A DNA stretch of 64,000 nucleotides from Gloeocapsopsis dulcis (GCF_032163395.1 NZ_CP119968.1:1473501-1537500), one strand, 5' to 3'. Shown: positions 27,770-37,647, numbered from the stretch's first letter. Translations and numbers: made by a program. The notes: generated by a model not told the origin, from the letters alone.

Positions 27770-28020
27770 GAGGTCTATTAGTTAGCATCTCTTTGCTGAG
27801 CTAGAATATCCCAAGATTGATCGACCTCTTGGGCTTAAACATTTTATTGTAACAAGACTTATCTTCTCAAGATGTATTTAAGCTTACTTAAATTTACAGA
27901 AAGAATACCCAAAAGCTCACTACCAATTCTGCAACGCAGCCGATTGCACTCCATCTTCACAAGATTCTCAAGTTTCCTTCCTAAAGTTAACTAAGGAAAT
28001 GAGATGCAGAGGCTATTAAT

Positions 28021-28446
28021 GTGACTGTCAGCTATCAGGAAAAAATCATTGCGCTTTGGACTATTTTTTTGCTGGGTACACTCTTTCATACTCAACTTGG
28101 CTTAATGCCACTATTTCACGGTCAAGATATTGGGTTCGCATATGTTCACAACAACTTCAATATTGCTTATATTCTTTGGGGCATGCTCGGCTTTTTTGTT
28201 TTGCCGATGTATGCGATCGTTGTCATGGTATTCAATGACTCTAAACGTTATCGAGTCATTCATTTAGGTTTAACAATCTTTTATACCGTTTTGAATTTTC
28301 TGCATGTTGTACTTTACTTAGAAGTTACAGCAGTTGTTTGGTATCAAATTGCGTTAATGATCGTTTTATTTTTTATTGGTTTGTTACTTAATTTAGTTTC
28401 ACTGCAATGGCTAAAAGCATACAACCACTATAAAAAAATGGCTTAA
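28021..28446 (+). CDS. Four-helix membrane protein, function unknown
   Basis: A 141-residue hydrophobic protein with a GTG start preceded by AAGGAAATGAGA. Four transmembrane segments are visible at about residues 8-28, 44-66, 78-98 and 104-128, with a conserved-looking HTQLGLMPLFHGQDIGFAYVH between the first two. The two His-containing stretches (LFHTQLG, LNFLHVVLYLE) could bind a metal or heme, but this is speculation. It ends 17 bases before the adenosine-specific kinase gene, so the pair is probably one operon. I do not recognise the family. Confidence 0.7.
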   Translation: MTVSYQEKIIALWTIFLLGTLFHTQLGLMPLFHGQDIGFAYVHNNFNIAYILWGMLGFFVLPMYAIVVMVFNDSKRYRVIHLGLTIFYTVLNFLHVVLYLEVTAVVWYQIALMIVLFFIGLLLNLVSLQWLKAYNHYKKMA

Positions 28447-28463
28447 TAAATAACGAGGTAAAA

Positions 28464-28946
28464 ATGCAACTGCAATCGATTCCAGTTCAAATTCCTGAAG
28501 GAAGTAATGTCATTTTAGGACAATCACACTTCATTAAAACAGTCGAAGACCTTTATGAAATCATGACTGCGAGTTCATCTCATATCAAATTTGGTATTGC
28601 GTTTTGTGAGGCATCGGAACCATGTTTGATTCGTGCTGCTGGTAACGAACAAGCACTACAAGCTGCTGCTATAAACAATGCAAAAGCGATCGCGGCTGGA
28701 CACAGTTTTATTATTGTCATGCAAAATGCATACCCAATTAGTGTTTTGAACATGATTAAGCAATGTCCAGAAGTCTGCAATATTTATTGTGCTACTGCGA
28801 ATTCAGTTGAAGCAATTATCGCTGAAACCGACCAAGGAAGAGGGATTTTAGGTGTTATCGATGGTTCGGCACCAAAAGCTGTCGAAACCGATGAAGATGT
28901 TAAAGTACGCTATCAATTCTTACGTCAAGTAGGCTATAAGCTCTGA
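28464..28946 (+). CDS. Adenosine-specific kinase family protein
   Basis: A 160-residue protein matching the adenosine-specific kinase fold over its whole length: NVILGQSHFIKTVEDLYEIM, FGIAFCEASEPCLIRAAGNE, AAGHSFIIVMQNAYPISVLN and the Gly-rich GRGILGVIDGSAPKAVE near the C-terminus. The family was defined from an archaeal structure with nucleotide bound; its bacterial role is unclear. The ribosome site is ACGAGGTAAAA at 28451. It lies directly behind the four-helix membrane protein. Confidence 0.88.
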   Translation: MQLQSIPVQIPEGSNVILGQSHFIKTVEDLYEIMTASSSHIKFGIAFCEASEPCLIRAAGNEQALQAAAINNAKAIAAGHSFIIVMQNAYPISVLNMIKQCPEVCNIYCATANSVEAIIAETDQGRGILGVIDGSAPKAVETDEDVKVRYQFLRQVGYKL

Positions 28947-28990
28947 TTCTATAACATGGGGCACAAAATATGAGGTAGTTATAGATGAGC

Positions 28991-29807
28991 CTATCCCACT
29001 AACTTCGGAAACCAGATGTAGGATGTAGCGAGGAGGAGGAAAGCATCAAAACAGACTTTCAGGCGTTCCCATCGAACAACGAGCCGTCTATACTTGCGTT
29101 GAAACCAGGAGAAAGAGCGCTCCTGCTGATAGCGAGGCACAATTACCTTGATTGGTCTGCCCTTGGGCTTTTTGCCTCTGATTTGCCGTTTTTTGATTTG
29201 CGGTCGAATACCCTGAGTACGGAGTTTCTTACGCAACCATATGGCATCGTAACCTTTGTCAGCAGCAAGAGTTTTAGGGCGACGCTTAGGATTACCCCGT
29301 TTACCTGTCGCCAATCGGATTTGAGCTAGCATTGGCAGGACTTGCTGCCTCTCATCACCGTTAGCAGGAGTAGTAATGGTTACTACTGGCATACCGTTGG
29401 CATCTGTAATACTGTGAATTAGTACACCTTTGCCTTTGTAGCCATAAGCTACACCTTCACCGCCACCTTTCCCAGGGGGAAAAAGAGCCATCAACGGCCC
29501 CGTACTTCCAGTCGATTATTCCTTTTTCCTCTGCCACTGCCAAAATCCGCCTTTTTAGTTGTTCCAGCGTTCCGTCTTCATACCATCGCTTGAGCCATCG
29601 GTGGGCTGAACTTTTTGCTGCCCATTGCTCCCCTCGTGGTATGTCGCACCATCGGCAACCAGTAATCAGCACCTATAGTTGGGTATTCAATACCTTACGG
29701 AACGGCGTGTGTGGCATTCCACGCCCTCTTTTCTCTGGAGATTGAGGTAGTAAGTCTTCAAACAATTTCCATTCGAGATCGCTCAATCCCTCAAACCTAC
29801 CTACCAT
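28991..29807 (-). pseudogene. IS5-family transposase with internal stop and frameshift
   Basis: The frame opens at ATG 29807 (MVGRFEGLSDLEWKLFEDLL), then meets TAG at 29673-29675 inside NTQL*VLITGCRWCDIPRG, where relatives have Tyr. It continues to YGAVDGSFSP (catalytic Asp) and changes frame at a T5C5 run near 29490. The second frame reads PPGKGGGEGVAYGYKGKGV, TLAADKGYDAIWLRKKL (second Asp) and RYQQERSFSWFQRKYRRLVVRWE (catalytic Glu region). The T5C5 shift could be the programmed orfA/orfB shift of this group, but the stop codon probably inactivates the gene. Confidence 0.88.
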
Positions 29808-29872
29808 TTTGTCTTTTTTTGTTCTATTTCAGCTTTATGCTGATTCTAGCTCATCTTTTTATATTAGTGGGA
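28994..29872 (-). mobile_element. IS5-family element, decayed, with TA target duplication
   Basis: An 879-bp element bounded by TCCCACTAA (28994) and TTAGTGGGA (ending 29872), with TA directly repeated on both sides. It sits between the adenosine-specific kinase and SDR genes without interrupting either. Confidence 0.8.
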
Positions 29873-29919
29873 TAAGTTCATGATACACTTTGAAGTTATG
29901 ACAGCAGACATAGTAAATA

Positions 29920-30699
29920 CTACAACCCACCTCTCGAACGCATAATTTGTCCAGTAATCCACTGTGCTTGCGCAGAAACAAGAAATAAAATAATCCGCGC
30001 CGCGTCTTCTGGAGTACCAACATGACCAAAAGGCGATCGCATTGCAAGTTGAGTACGGAATTCTGCACTCATCCAACCAGTATCTGTTGCACCAGGATCT
30101 ACCGCATTGACTGTAATACCTTTATCCGCCAAGCTAGCACTTAAACTAATAGTCAGTGCTTCAATTGCTCCTTTAGTAATTGCATAGGGGAGATTCTCTG
30201 GCATTGGTGCCAAACTCTGACCCGAAGTTAGATTAATAATTCTTCCCCCTGGGCGTCCATCGTGGCGATGCGCAAATTCTTGACACAGTAGTGTAGTTCC
30301 CCGCACATTAACTGCATAGTGCGTATCAAGCAAATCAGCAGATAACGAGTAGATATCCACTTGTTCGTCATACGCTGCATTATTCACCAAAATATCCACT
30401 GAACCCAGCGAATTCTCTACTCGATCAAATAGTTGTTTTGGTACTTGTGATTCAGCAAGATTCGCCTCAAAACCAGCAGCTTTTACTCCATAAGATTGCA
30501 GTAAACTAATAATTTCTTCTGCCTCATTATGATGACTTCCCCAAGGCATTAACGCATCATAAGGACGATAATAAGTCGTAAAAACATTTGCCCCAGCTTC
30601 AGCTAAAGCACGAGCGATCGCAAACCCAATTCCCTGAGTTCGACTCACCCCCGTCACTAAAGCAACCTTACCAGATAAACCGTAATCTTTGTAGATCAT
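29920..30699 (-). CDS. SDR-family oxidoreductase
   Basis: A 259-residue classical short-chain dehydrogenase. The NAD(P)-binding motif VTGVSRTQGIGFAIA (an SRTQGIG variant of TGxxxGIG), the NNAA motif (DILVNNAAYD), catalytic Ser in INLTSGQS and Tyr-Lys in YAITKGA (PYAITKGAIEAL) are all present, as is the C-terminal WITGQIMRSRGG. These proteins reduce or oxidise carbonyl or hydroxyl groups; the substrate is unknown. The gene starts six bases after the stop of the acetyltransferase gene, so they form one transcript. Confidence 0.9.
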   Translation of the reverse strand: MIYKDYGLSGKVALVTGVSRTQGIGFAIARALAEAGANVFTTYYRPYDALMPWGSHHNEAEEIISLLQSYGVKAAGFEANLAESQVPKQLFDRVENSLGSVDILVNNAAYDEQVDIYSLSADLLDTHYAVNVRGTTLLCQEFAHRHDGRPGGRIINLTSGQSLAPMPENLPYAITKGAIEALTISLSASLADKGITVNAVDPGATDTGWMSAEFRTQLAMRSPFGHVGTPEDAARIILFLVSAQAQWITGQIMRSRGGL

Positions 30700-30705
30700 T
30701 TTTAA

Positions 30706-31869
30706 TCAAAAGAAATCCGACATCCAAGGTGAAGAACCTGCAAAAATCTGCGTTGCGCTTAATAAAGCTGTTTCTGTAGCTTCTAAATGTCCTACAAGTT
30801 GCAGTTGTTGTGGTGTAAATAGTCCGGTATACAGTGGCGATAATCCACTAACATTTAGTTTTAATTCTCCCCTTCCTCCCCTAGTGATTTCACCACGTCC
30901 TTGCGCTACTTTTAAAGTAAATTTATCATTATTTTCTACTATCAAACTATCGCGAACTTCTAAATGTAATTCAGTCACTAATTCTTGTGGATAACCGCGG
31001 TTTTTCAAAGCTGCGATTACATCAACAATTCGCACCATCCAACGTCCTAAATCTACTATTTTAGCAGTCTGTTCTGGCAGCATTAATGTAAAAAAAACAT
31101 TCAGTGAATGTTTCCACCTGACTTTTTCAATTTGCGAACGATGATCGCCAATAAATGTCCAAAAACGCCGCACTGCGCCTGGAGTTAGTAATACCAAATC
31201 TCTCACAACAATACAATCACTATCTTTCACCTTCTGTTGTTTAAACATTAAATAACCTTCCGGTTGATCTTCACCAATCAGATAAGCATAAGTAGATGAT
31301 TCAACTATCTCTTGCCAAATCACTTGATGACGTTGCAAATATCCATTTGTTAATTTTGCTTGCTGCTGATAAAGATTGTGCAACTGATGATGATCGAGAT
31401 TTACAGCTTGCATTGGGAGTGTGCGATCGCGCATCATAATACTCTGAGTCGGCATTTCCCAACTGCAAAGACTTCCTCCTTGTTCGTATCCTGCTTGGCG
31501 ATACAATCGTTGCGTTGCAGCGTATAGCGTAGAAAGTGGTATACCCCGTCTATAGAGTTCTCGAATCGTTTGTCGCATTAATTCCAATGCTGCACCGGAA
31601 CCGCGATATTCTGGTGCTATACCCACCGCTGCAATTCCTCCCATCGGGATACACTTACCACCAAACCACTGTCCTTGCGGAATAATCGCTAAACCGCCGA
31701 TCATTTGATTTGAATCGTGGATGCTGCGGAAGTTTTCTCTACCAATACGTTGAAAGTAAGTCTGGATGCTTTCGTCGGGTGGAGAGTTGAAGCACTGCTG
31801 TAAGATTTTTCCTAATCGTTTCTCGTCTTCAGCGTTAGAGATCGTGTTGTATTCAAACTGAGACGTCAT
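30706..31869 (-). CDS. Eis-like GNAT N-acetyltransferase with C-terminal SCP2 domain
   Basis: A 387-residue protein. Residues 1-150 are a GNAT domain with the acetyl-CoA loop GIAPEYRGSGAALELM (R/Q-x-x-G-x-G/A pattern) and IPLSTLYAATQRLYRQAGYEQ. A second GNAT-like domain spans 150-285. Residues 290-387 are an SCP2-like sterol-carrier fold ending in SPWMSDFF, the free C-terminal carboxylate that acts as general base in Eis proteins. Mycobacterial Eis acetylates aminoglycosides and protein amines; the role here is unknown. It is first in a two-gene operon with the SDR. Confidence 0.88.
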   Translation of the reverse strand: MTSQFEYNTISNAEDEKRLGKILQQCFNSPPDESIQTYFQRIGRENFRSIHDSNQMIGGLAIIPQGQWFGGKCIPMGGIAAVGIAPEYRGSGAALELMRQTIRELYRRGIPLSTLYAATQRLYRQAGYEQGGSLCSWEMPTQSIMMRDRTLPMQAVNLDHHQLHNLYQQQAKLTNGYLQRHQVIWQEIVESSTYAYLIGEDQPEGYLMFKQQKVKDSDCIVVRDLVLLTPGAVRRFWTFIGDHRSQIEKVRWKHSLNVFFTLMLPEQTAKIVDLGRWMVRIVDVIAALKNRGYPQELVTELHLEVRDSLIVENNDKFTLKVAQGRGEITRGGRGELKLNVSGLSPLYTGLFTPQQLQLVGHLEATETALLSATQIFAGSSPWMSDFF

Positions 31870-31911
31870 AGCGATTGCACTTGTTATACTACAAATATAA
31901 ATATATCTGTA

Positions 31912-32427
31912 TTATGAATGCGAGACAAGCGATCGCGCTTGATTAATCCATCCTTGTATTTCACTTCGAGAAGGACACAAATCGCGGCGTTGGAATGTTG
32001 CAACTTGCAATCGCAAAATCTGTTGATGCAACCGATGCAGTGGAGTTTGCGCGAGTTGTGCAACTGATATAATTCCTGTGTGCAGTAATACCCCACAATA
32101 TTGACAGCCTACACTGGGAATCCGCGCTAAATCTGCTAAAGCCACCCATTTGTTGACATTTTCAACTCTGACTCGTAACCGCGTTGCTAAGGCTTGTTTT
32201 TGAGTGGTAGTCCGACATTGTTGTAGCAGTTGCAGTGTTGTAGAGATACCAAGTTGGGCAAGTTGGGCTTGTTCTTGGGAGTTTAATCCTGGTAATTCAC
32301 CGATTTGCCAATTTTTAGAAAGAATTTTAGTTTGAGGAGAACGGTCTAAGTTTTGCATATTTTGGGAGTAATACCATCTTACTTTATTATTCCATCTCAG
32401 CAGATTGACAATTTTTGGTGTTGCCAA
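31912..32427 (-). CDS. DUF4332 (helix-hairpin-helix) protein
   Basis: Up to 171 residues. The body matches DUF4332: WQIGELPGLNSQEQAQLAQLGISTTLQLLQQ, then WVALADLARIPSVGCQYCGVLLHTGIISVAQLAQ. This consists of two tandem helix-hairpin-helix units of the type that bind DNA or act as scaffolds. The first 23 residues are not family-like, so translation may begin at Met24 (position 32358, MQNLDRS); neither start has a clear ribosome site. It is monocistronic, just upstream of the acetyltransferase pair and separated from it by 42 bases. Confidence 0.82.
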   Translation of the reverse strand: MATPKIVNLLRWNNKVRWYYSQNMQNLDRSPQTKILSKNWQIGELPGLNSQEQAQLAQLGISTTLQLLQQCRTTTQKQALATRLRVRVENVNKWVALADLARIPSVGCQYCGVLLHTGIISVAQLAQTPLHRLHQQILRLQVATFQRRDLCPSRSEIQGWINQARSLVSHS

Positions 32428-32981
32428 AGCTAGTTCTAGAGAATATATCAGCGTCAGCGTAGAAAGATGCCCTTCAACTGAAGTTGGGGGCTACTTAAAT
32501 AAAGTGTGCCGCCGCACACTCAAAAGTTTGCATTTTGTTTATCTGGTAGCGAATTTGTTCGCACTCGCATTCATGCTTAGCTGATGCACTGCGCAATTCT
32601 TAATTTATATTGCAAATTGTTACAGTGTTGTGATACGCTTACAGCACATATAAGGACTTTTGTTATTGTTCACCAGTAAGCGGGTTCAGATAATGTTGCA
32701 GGTATCAATCTCATCGGTAGCTTCAAATAGTTGGGATTGTCCACCTTAATGTGGGGTTTGAGCTTTGTAACGATGCAAAATATTTAAAGCTAGCGATCAG
32801 AAAGCTAAGCTGACTAGCTTCAACTCTACGCGATCGCGTCCAACGAGTAGATATCCTTCTAAATATTACCTGAGTCATTTGCCAGGAGATATTGTTCGAT
32901 GCAAAGTGTGGTGTCTTCTCGCGATCTACGTGAAGTTATTGTTTGATTTCATCAACTTTTAATCACCTCACTTGTTGACAG
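32428..32981. other. Intergenic region upstream of the SulP operon
   Basis: About 550 bases between divergent genes. The left part holds hairpin-repeat copy B. The right part (about 32600-32980) must hold the SulP operon promoter; I find no recognisable riboswitch or operator. Confidence 0.6.
32463..32577 (+). repeat. Multi-hairpin intergenic repeat, copy B
   Basis: Three hairpins in the same order as copy A: CAACT-GA-AGTTG (32475-32486), GTGTGC-CGCC-GCACAC (32504-32519) and GCGAA-TTTG-TTCGC (32549-32562), then the same ACTCGCATTCATGC. Copy A's third hairpin is absent. Stem bases differ from copy A in paired fashion (G-C to A-T in stem 1, A-T to G-C in stem 2). Confidence 0.8.
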
Positions 32982-34517
32982 GTGGGCTGTTTGGTGTGTG
33001 AATTACGCACTGACAATTTTTATGGGATGGAGTCTTTAGGAGGAAACTTGAACGGAACACTTTTCAAGCGAGAGTGGTTTTTTAACACTCGGCAAGACAT
33101 TATGGCAGGGGCAGTTGTGGGGCTTGCCCTGATTCCAGAAGCGATCGCCTTTTCGATCATTGCTGGAGTCGATCCCAAAGTTGGACTTTATGCCTCATTT
33201 ATTATTGCGGTCATGACAGCGTTTTTAGGAGGTAGACCTGGATCGATTTCTGCTGCTACAGGGGCTATGGCGCTGCTAATGATTGATCTTGTTAGAGATC
33301 ATGGCTTGCAGTATTTATTTGCTGCCACCTTGTTAACAGGAGTCTTGCAAGTTTTGTTTGGTGTGTTCAAGCTAGGTCGCCAAATGAGATATATTCCTAG
33401 AGCAGTGATGATTGGCTATATCAATGCGCTAGCAGTATTAATTTTTCTCGCCCAGTTGCCCCAACTGACAAATGTTCCGCCGACTGTATATGTATTGACT
33501 ATCCTTTCGCTGGCAATTATTTATATTCTGCCGCGCTTCACCAAGGCAGTTCCCTCTCCACTTGTCGCTTTAGCAGTGATGACTTTAGCAGCGATCGCCC
33601 TAAAACTAAATGTTCCCACTGTCGGAGATATGGGAGAGTTGCCCACTACTCTACCCTTGTTTTCTCTGCCTCAAGTTCCGTTGACTTTAGAAACATTAAG
33701 GATTACCCTGCCATATTCTCTGACCTTGGCGATCGTTGGTTTATTGGCTTCGTTCTTAACTGCTTCCCTAGTAGATGAACTCACTGATACTCCCAGTGAT
33801 AAAAACCAAGAAGCCAGAGGACAAGGCATTGCTAATATCGTGACTGCATTTTTTGGAGGGATGGCTGGGTGTGGCATGATTGGTCAATCGGTGATTAATG
33901 TGCAGTCTGGGGGACGGGGAAGACTGTCAACTCTTGCATCTGGCATTTTTCTGTTGTTTGCCATTTTGTTTTTGCAAGATTGGGTTAAACAAATGCCAAT
34001 GGCGACGCTAGTAGCCGTAATGATTATGGTATCAATTGGTACATTTCGCTGGTCATCTTTCAAAAATATCCCGCGCATTCCTCGCAGCGAAACGGCTGTC
34101 ATGTTAACGACAATGCTAGTCACAATTTTCACTCGTAATTTTGCCCTTGGCGTAGTAACAGGCATTGTTATGAGTACAGTATTTTTTTCGCGCAAGATTG
34201 CTCAGTTGGTATTTGTAGACAAAGTGCTGAGTAACGATGGATCGCATCGCATCTACAAGGTTGCCGGACAAATTTTCTTTTTATCGAGAGATGAGTTTCT
34301 AGAATCTTTTGATTTTGCAGAACTGGTCGATCGCGTCACTATCGATCTAACTTATGCTCACTTGTGGGATCAAGGAGCAGTCGAAGTACTTGATAAAGCG
34401 GCACTTAAATTTCGCCGTAATGGAGCAGAAGTAGAGCTAATTGGACTGAATGAAGCTAGTGCTACGTTGCTCAATAAATTGGCAATTTATCAACAATTCA
34501 ATGCCGTAAAAAAGTAG
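32982..34517 (+). CDS. SulP-family anion transporter with STAS domain
   Basis: Up to 511 residues from GTG 32982; ATG 33027 (MESLGG) is a more natural start. The SulP membrane domain begins at [20 protein letters not shown] and includes [34 protein letters not shown] and [25 protein letters not shown] (about 12-14 helices). Residues 420-505 are a cytoplasmic STAS domain. The family carries sulfate, bicarbonate or other anions. It differs strongly from the neighbouring bicA; the Gln-Ser in GMIGQS and the shared locus suggest anion uptake under carbon or salt control, which is inference. USP and bicA genes follow within 50 bases each. Confidence 0.9.
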   Translation: MGCLVCELRTDNFYGMESLGGNLNGTLFKREWFFNTRQDIMAGAVVGLALIPEAIAFSIIAGVDPKVGLYASFIIAVMTAFLGGRPGSISAATGAMALLMIDLVRDHGLQYLFAATLLTGVLQVLFGVFKLGRQMRYIPRAVMIGYINALAVLIFLAQLPQLTNVPPTVYVLTILSLAIIYILPRFTKAVPSPLVALAVMTLAAIALKLNVPTVGDMGELPTTLPLFSLPQVPLTLETLRITLPYSLTLAIVGLLASFLTASLVDELTDTPSDKNQEARGQGIANIVTAFFGGMAGCGMIGQSVINVQSGGRGRLSTLASGIFLLFAILFLQDWVKQMPMATLVAVMIMVSIGTFRWSSFKNIPRIPRSETAVMLTTMLVTIFTRNFALGVVTGIVMSTVFFSRKIAQLVFVDKVLSNDGSHRIYKVAGQIFFLSRDEFLESFDFAELVDRVTIDLTYAHLWDQGAVEVLDKAALKFRRNGAEVELIGLNEASATLLNKLAIYQQFNAVKK

Positions 34518-34565
34518 TAGAATATTTGCCTTTTAATCCATTGCTTAGCAGCAGCTAAAACTACT

Positions 34566-35426
34566 ATGAAAAATATTTTACTGTGTACTGATGGTTCTTC
34601 TTTTGCTGAAGGTGTTTATAGATATGGAGCTTGGTTTGCGATTCAATTTAAGGCACAGATAAATGTTTTATCTGTTACAGATATTCGCAGTCAAAAAGTA
34701 TCTTCAACTGGCAATTTAAGCGGTAGTATTGGACTTGGTGCTTCAGAGCAATTGCTTAATGAATTAGTGAACTTGGAACATAAAAAAGCCAAGCTGAACA
34801 ACCAACGAGCTAAATTGATTTTACAAAATGCTGCTGAAGTTCTCGAAACTGAGGGTGTAGAAAAGTATAGCTTAACTAATAAAACAGGATTTTTAGTAGA
34901 TGTTTTTCATGAGTTTGAAGAGAATTCAGACCTGATTGTATTGGGTAAACAGGGACAATCAGCATTTGCGTCTGGTCATTTAGGTTCAAATGTAGATCGA
35001 ATTATTCGCAGTAGTGGCAAGCCGTGCTTAGTTACTCCCCTTAAATTTAAACCAATTGACCGCATTTTAGTTGCTTATGATGGGAGTTTAACTAGCAAAG
35101 AGATATTGCAATTTTTAAGAGATTTTCCTTGTTTTCAGCGTTTAGAAATACATATATTAACGGTAGATAAAAATACTACAGATCCAACAGCGATCGCCAG
35201 AATTAATGAAGCCCAAAAATGGTTGCAAAGCGCAGGATTTGAGTCAGTTTGTAGCATTTTAGCAGGCGAAGCCGAAAAAGCGCTCACTCACTATATTAGC
35301 CAGCACAACATCAGTCTTCTGTTAATGGGAGCTTACGGACATAGCCGTATTCGCCATCTAGCGATCGGTAGTACCACTACCCAAATATTACAAAGTAGCA
35401 GTATTCCTATATTGCTATTCCGTTAA
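34566..35426 (+). CDS. Tandem universal stress protein
   Basis: A 286-residue cytoplasmic protein with two UspA domains, residues 1-155 and 160-286. Each ends in an ATP-binding type motif: GKQGQSAFASGHLGSN and GAYGHSRIRHLAIGSTT (G-x2-G-x9-G-S/N). Domain starts read NILLCTDGSSFAEGVYRYG and DRILVAYDGSLTSKEIL. Its position between two SulP transporters, 48 bases from each, implies co-transcription and suggests it regulates transport through nucleotide binding. That link is inference from gene order. Confidence 0.9.
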   Translation: MKNILLCTDGSSFAEGVYRYGAWFAIQFKAQINVLSVTDIRSQKVSSTGNLSGSIGLGASEQLLNELVNLEHKKAKLNNQRAKLILQNAAEVLETEGVEKYSLTNKTGFLVDVFHEFEENSDLIVLGKQGQSAFASGHLGSNVDRIIRSSGKPCLVTPLKFKPIDRILVAYDGSLTSKEILQFLRDFPCFQRLEIHILTVDKNTTDPTAIARINEAQKWLQSAGFESVCSILAGEAEKALTHYISQHNISLLLMGAYGHSRIRHLAIGSTTTQILQSSSIPILLFR

Positions 35427-35475
35427 CTCAATTTATATGAATCAAACTTGATTTTTCGATGAAGGAAAACTTTTC

Positions 35476-37179
35476 ATGCAAATAACAAATCAAATTCATT
35501 TCCGTAACTTACAAGGAGATATTCTTGGAGGGTTAACGGCGGCAGTTGTTGCCTTACCAATGGCATTAGCTTTTGGTATTGCTTCGGGTGCGGGTGCTTC
35601 TGCTGGTTTATGGGGTGCCATATTAGTCGGCTTTTTTGCCGCTTTGTTTGGCGGTACACCTAGCCTAATTTCTGAGCCAACAGGTCCAATGACGGTGATT
35701 GTCACCGCAGTCATTGCCGGACTAACAGCCAATAATCCTGAAAATGGTCTGGCAATGGCATTTACTGTCGTAATGATGGCAGGAGTATTTCAAATCATCT
35801 TTGGAGTATTGCGATTGGGGCGGTATATTACGATGTTGCCCTACAACGTAATTTCTGGATTTATGACAGGAATCGGTGTAATTTTGATTTTTATCCAAAT
35901 CGCACCTTTTATCGGACAAGAAACACCCCAGGGTGGAGTGATTGGTGTCATTCAGAATTTACCAACTCTAGTGGCTAATATCAATCCTTGGGAAACTATG
36001 TTAGGGGTAATAACCTTAGCAATTCTGTTCTTTTACCCTACGCAATTTAAAAAAGTTGTTCCACCACAACTAGTTGCTTTAATAATTGGTACGGCAATTT
36101 CTTTAATTTTCTTTAGTGGTGTTGAGATTCGCACAATTGCCACGATTGGAGAAATTACCCCAGGATTACCTCAACTACAAATACCCACATTTAGCTCTGA
36201 AAATTTACGGTTAATGTTTGTGAATGCAGTTGTATTGGGCATGGTAGGTTCGATTGATTGTCTCTTAACGTGTCTAGTATCTGACAGTCTTACCCGTACT
36301 GAACACAAATCTAATAAGGAACTTATCGGTCAAGGAGTTGCTAATTTAATTACAGGTTTATGTGGCGGAATTGCTGGTTCTGGAGCAACAACAGCGACTG
36401 TTGTTAATATTCAAGCGGGTGGACGCACTGCATTATCAGGTATTAGCCGAGCTTTAGTTCTTTTAGTCGTTGTTTTATGGGCAGCTCCTTTAACGTCTGT
36501 TATTCCGCTGGCAGTCTTAGCTGGAATTGTCCTAAAAGTAGGAATCAATATTATAGATTGGGGCTTTCTTAAGCGAGTTCATAAAATCTCTTGGAAGGCA
36601 GCTGGAATTGTTTATAGTGTGGTATTGCTAACAGTATTTGTTGATTTGATGGTAGCTGTAGCCGTTGGGGTGTTTATTGCTAATATCTTGACGATTGAGC
36701 GCCTCGACCAACTGCAATCTCAGTCTGTAAAAGCGATTACTGACGCTGACGATCAAATTGTCCTTACTGCCGAAGAAAAGCAACTATTGGATTTAGCGAA
36801 CGGGCGCGTGTTACTGTTCCATCTAAGTGGACCGATGATTTTTGGTGTTGCCAAAGCGATTGCACGAGAACATAGTGCGATCGCAAATTACGACGTTTTA
36901 ATTGTCGATTTAGGTGAAGTTCCTATCCTTGGTGTCACTTCTTCTTTGGCGATCGAAAATGCAATTCAAGAGGCTCTCGATCAAGGACGGGAAGTGATAG
37001 TTGTTGGAGCAACAGGCAAAGTTAAACGTCGCTTAGAGAAGTTGGGTATTGTTGGTTTAATTCCAGGACAGTACTGGATGGGCGATCGCTTGACTGCACT
37101 TCAAGAAGGATTGGCTCTAGTTAGGGAAAAACAAAGCTATCACTATGATGAAGCCGATAAGCCTTTTTCTGTTTCTTAA
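35476..37179 (+). CDS. bicA: BicA-type Na+-dependent bicarbonate transporter (SulP)
   Basis: A 567-residue SulP protein very close in sequence to BicA of Synechococcus PCC 7002: ITNQIHFRNLQGDILGGLTA, FGGTPSLISEPTGPMTVI, ADS-type segment DSLTRTEHKSNKELIGQG, and GGRTALSGISRALVLL. Fourteen membrane helices are expected in residues 15-410. A STAS domain (about 430-550) has GRVLLFHLSGPMIFGVAKAI. BicA brings bicarbonate into the cell as part of the CO2-concentrating mechanism, matching the carboxysome genes 3.5 kb downstream. It is the last gene of the SulP-USP-bicA operon. Confidence 0.93.
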   Translation: MQITNQIHFRNLQGDILGGLTAAVVALPMALAFGIASGAGASAGLWGAILVGFFAALFGGTPSLISEPTGPMTVIVTAVIAGLTANNPENGLAMAFTVVMMAGVFQIIFGVLRLGRYITMLPYNVISGFMTGIGVILIFIQIAPFIGQETPQGGVIGVIQNLPTLVANINPWETMLGVITLAILFFYPTQFKKVVPPQLVALIIGTAISLIFFSGVEIRTIATIGEITPGLPQLQIPTFSSENLRLMFVNAVVLGMVGSIDCLLTCLVSDSLTRTEHKSNKELIGQGVANLITGLCGGIAGSGATTATVVNIQAGGRTALSGISRALVLLVVVLWAAPLTSVIPLAVLAGIVLKVGINIIDWGFLKRVHKISWKAAGIVYSVVLLTVFVDLMVAVAVGVFIANILTIERLDQLQSQSVKAITDADDQIVLTAEEKQLLDLANGRVLLFHLSGPMIFGVAKAIAREHSAIANYDVLIVDLGEVPILGVTSSLAIENAIQEALDQGREVIVVGATGKVKRRLEKLGIVGLIPGQYWMGDRLTALQEGLALVREKQSYHYDEADKPFSVS

Positions 37180-37647
37180 TTCAATCTTGACTTGATGTTT
37201 AATCCTTTATGCAGCGCCATAATTAACGATTTGACGCTGCAATTCATATATTTATAACTTTCGCGACGACCGAGATTAAGAGTATTGGTGGCATTGTGTT
37301 TCCTTTTTGTTAATGCCTCCTCTCATCTTGCCCGTCAAGAGAAGCAGTGTAGTAGTGATTTCTAAACCTAATTGATGCTCGAAGTCACTTTAAGGTTGTC
37401 AATTTGCACAAATGCTGTTACTAATAGAGATAGTACTGTAAATTTATTCTAAGCTGTGAGCTACTGTTCCTCTACAAATCGCCAATTTATTATTCCTATC
37501 GGCGGTCAGTGCCCACCATAAATTTGTTGCATTAACTCTCTTCAGATTTGTTCTTAAAGCTTCGATGCTTTTTGAGCTTCTAGATCAATTCATGGATAGT
37601 CCTGAGTATTGTGACTACAAAATACAGTAATATTAGAAACCAAGATT
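37180..37647. other. Intergenic region before prfC
   Basis: About 470 bases with no supported gene. A short imperfect hairpin (GCAGCG at 37211, CGCTGC ending 37240) may end the bicA transcript, but it lacks a T run. Confidence 0.5.

Noticed and set aside
32600-32980. Riboswitch ahead of the SulP operon
   Set aside because: Several weak stems exist, but no conserved core of the c-di-AMP, cobalamin or other riboswitches I know could be matched.
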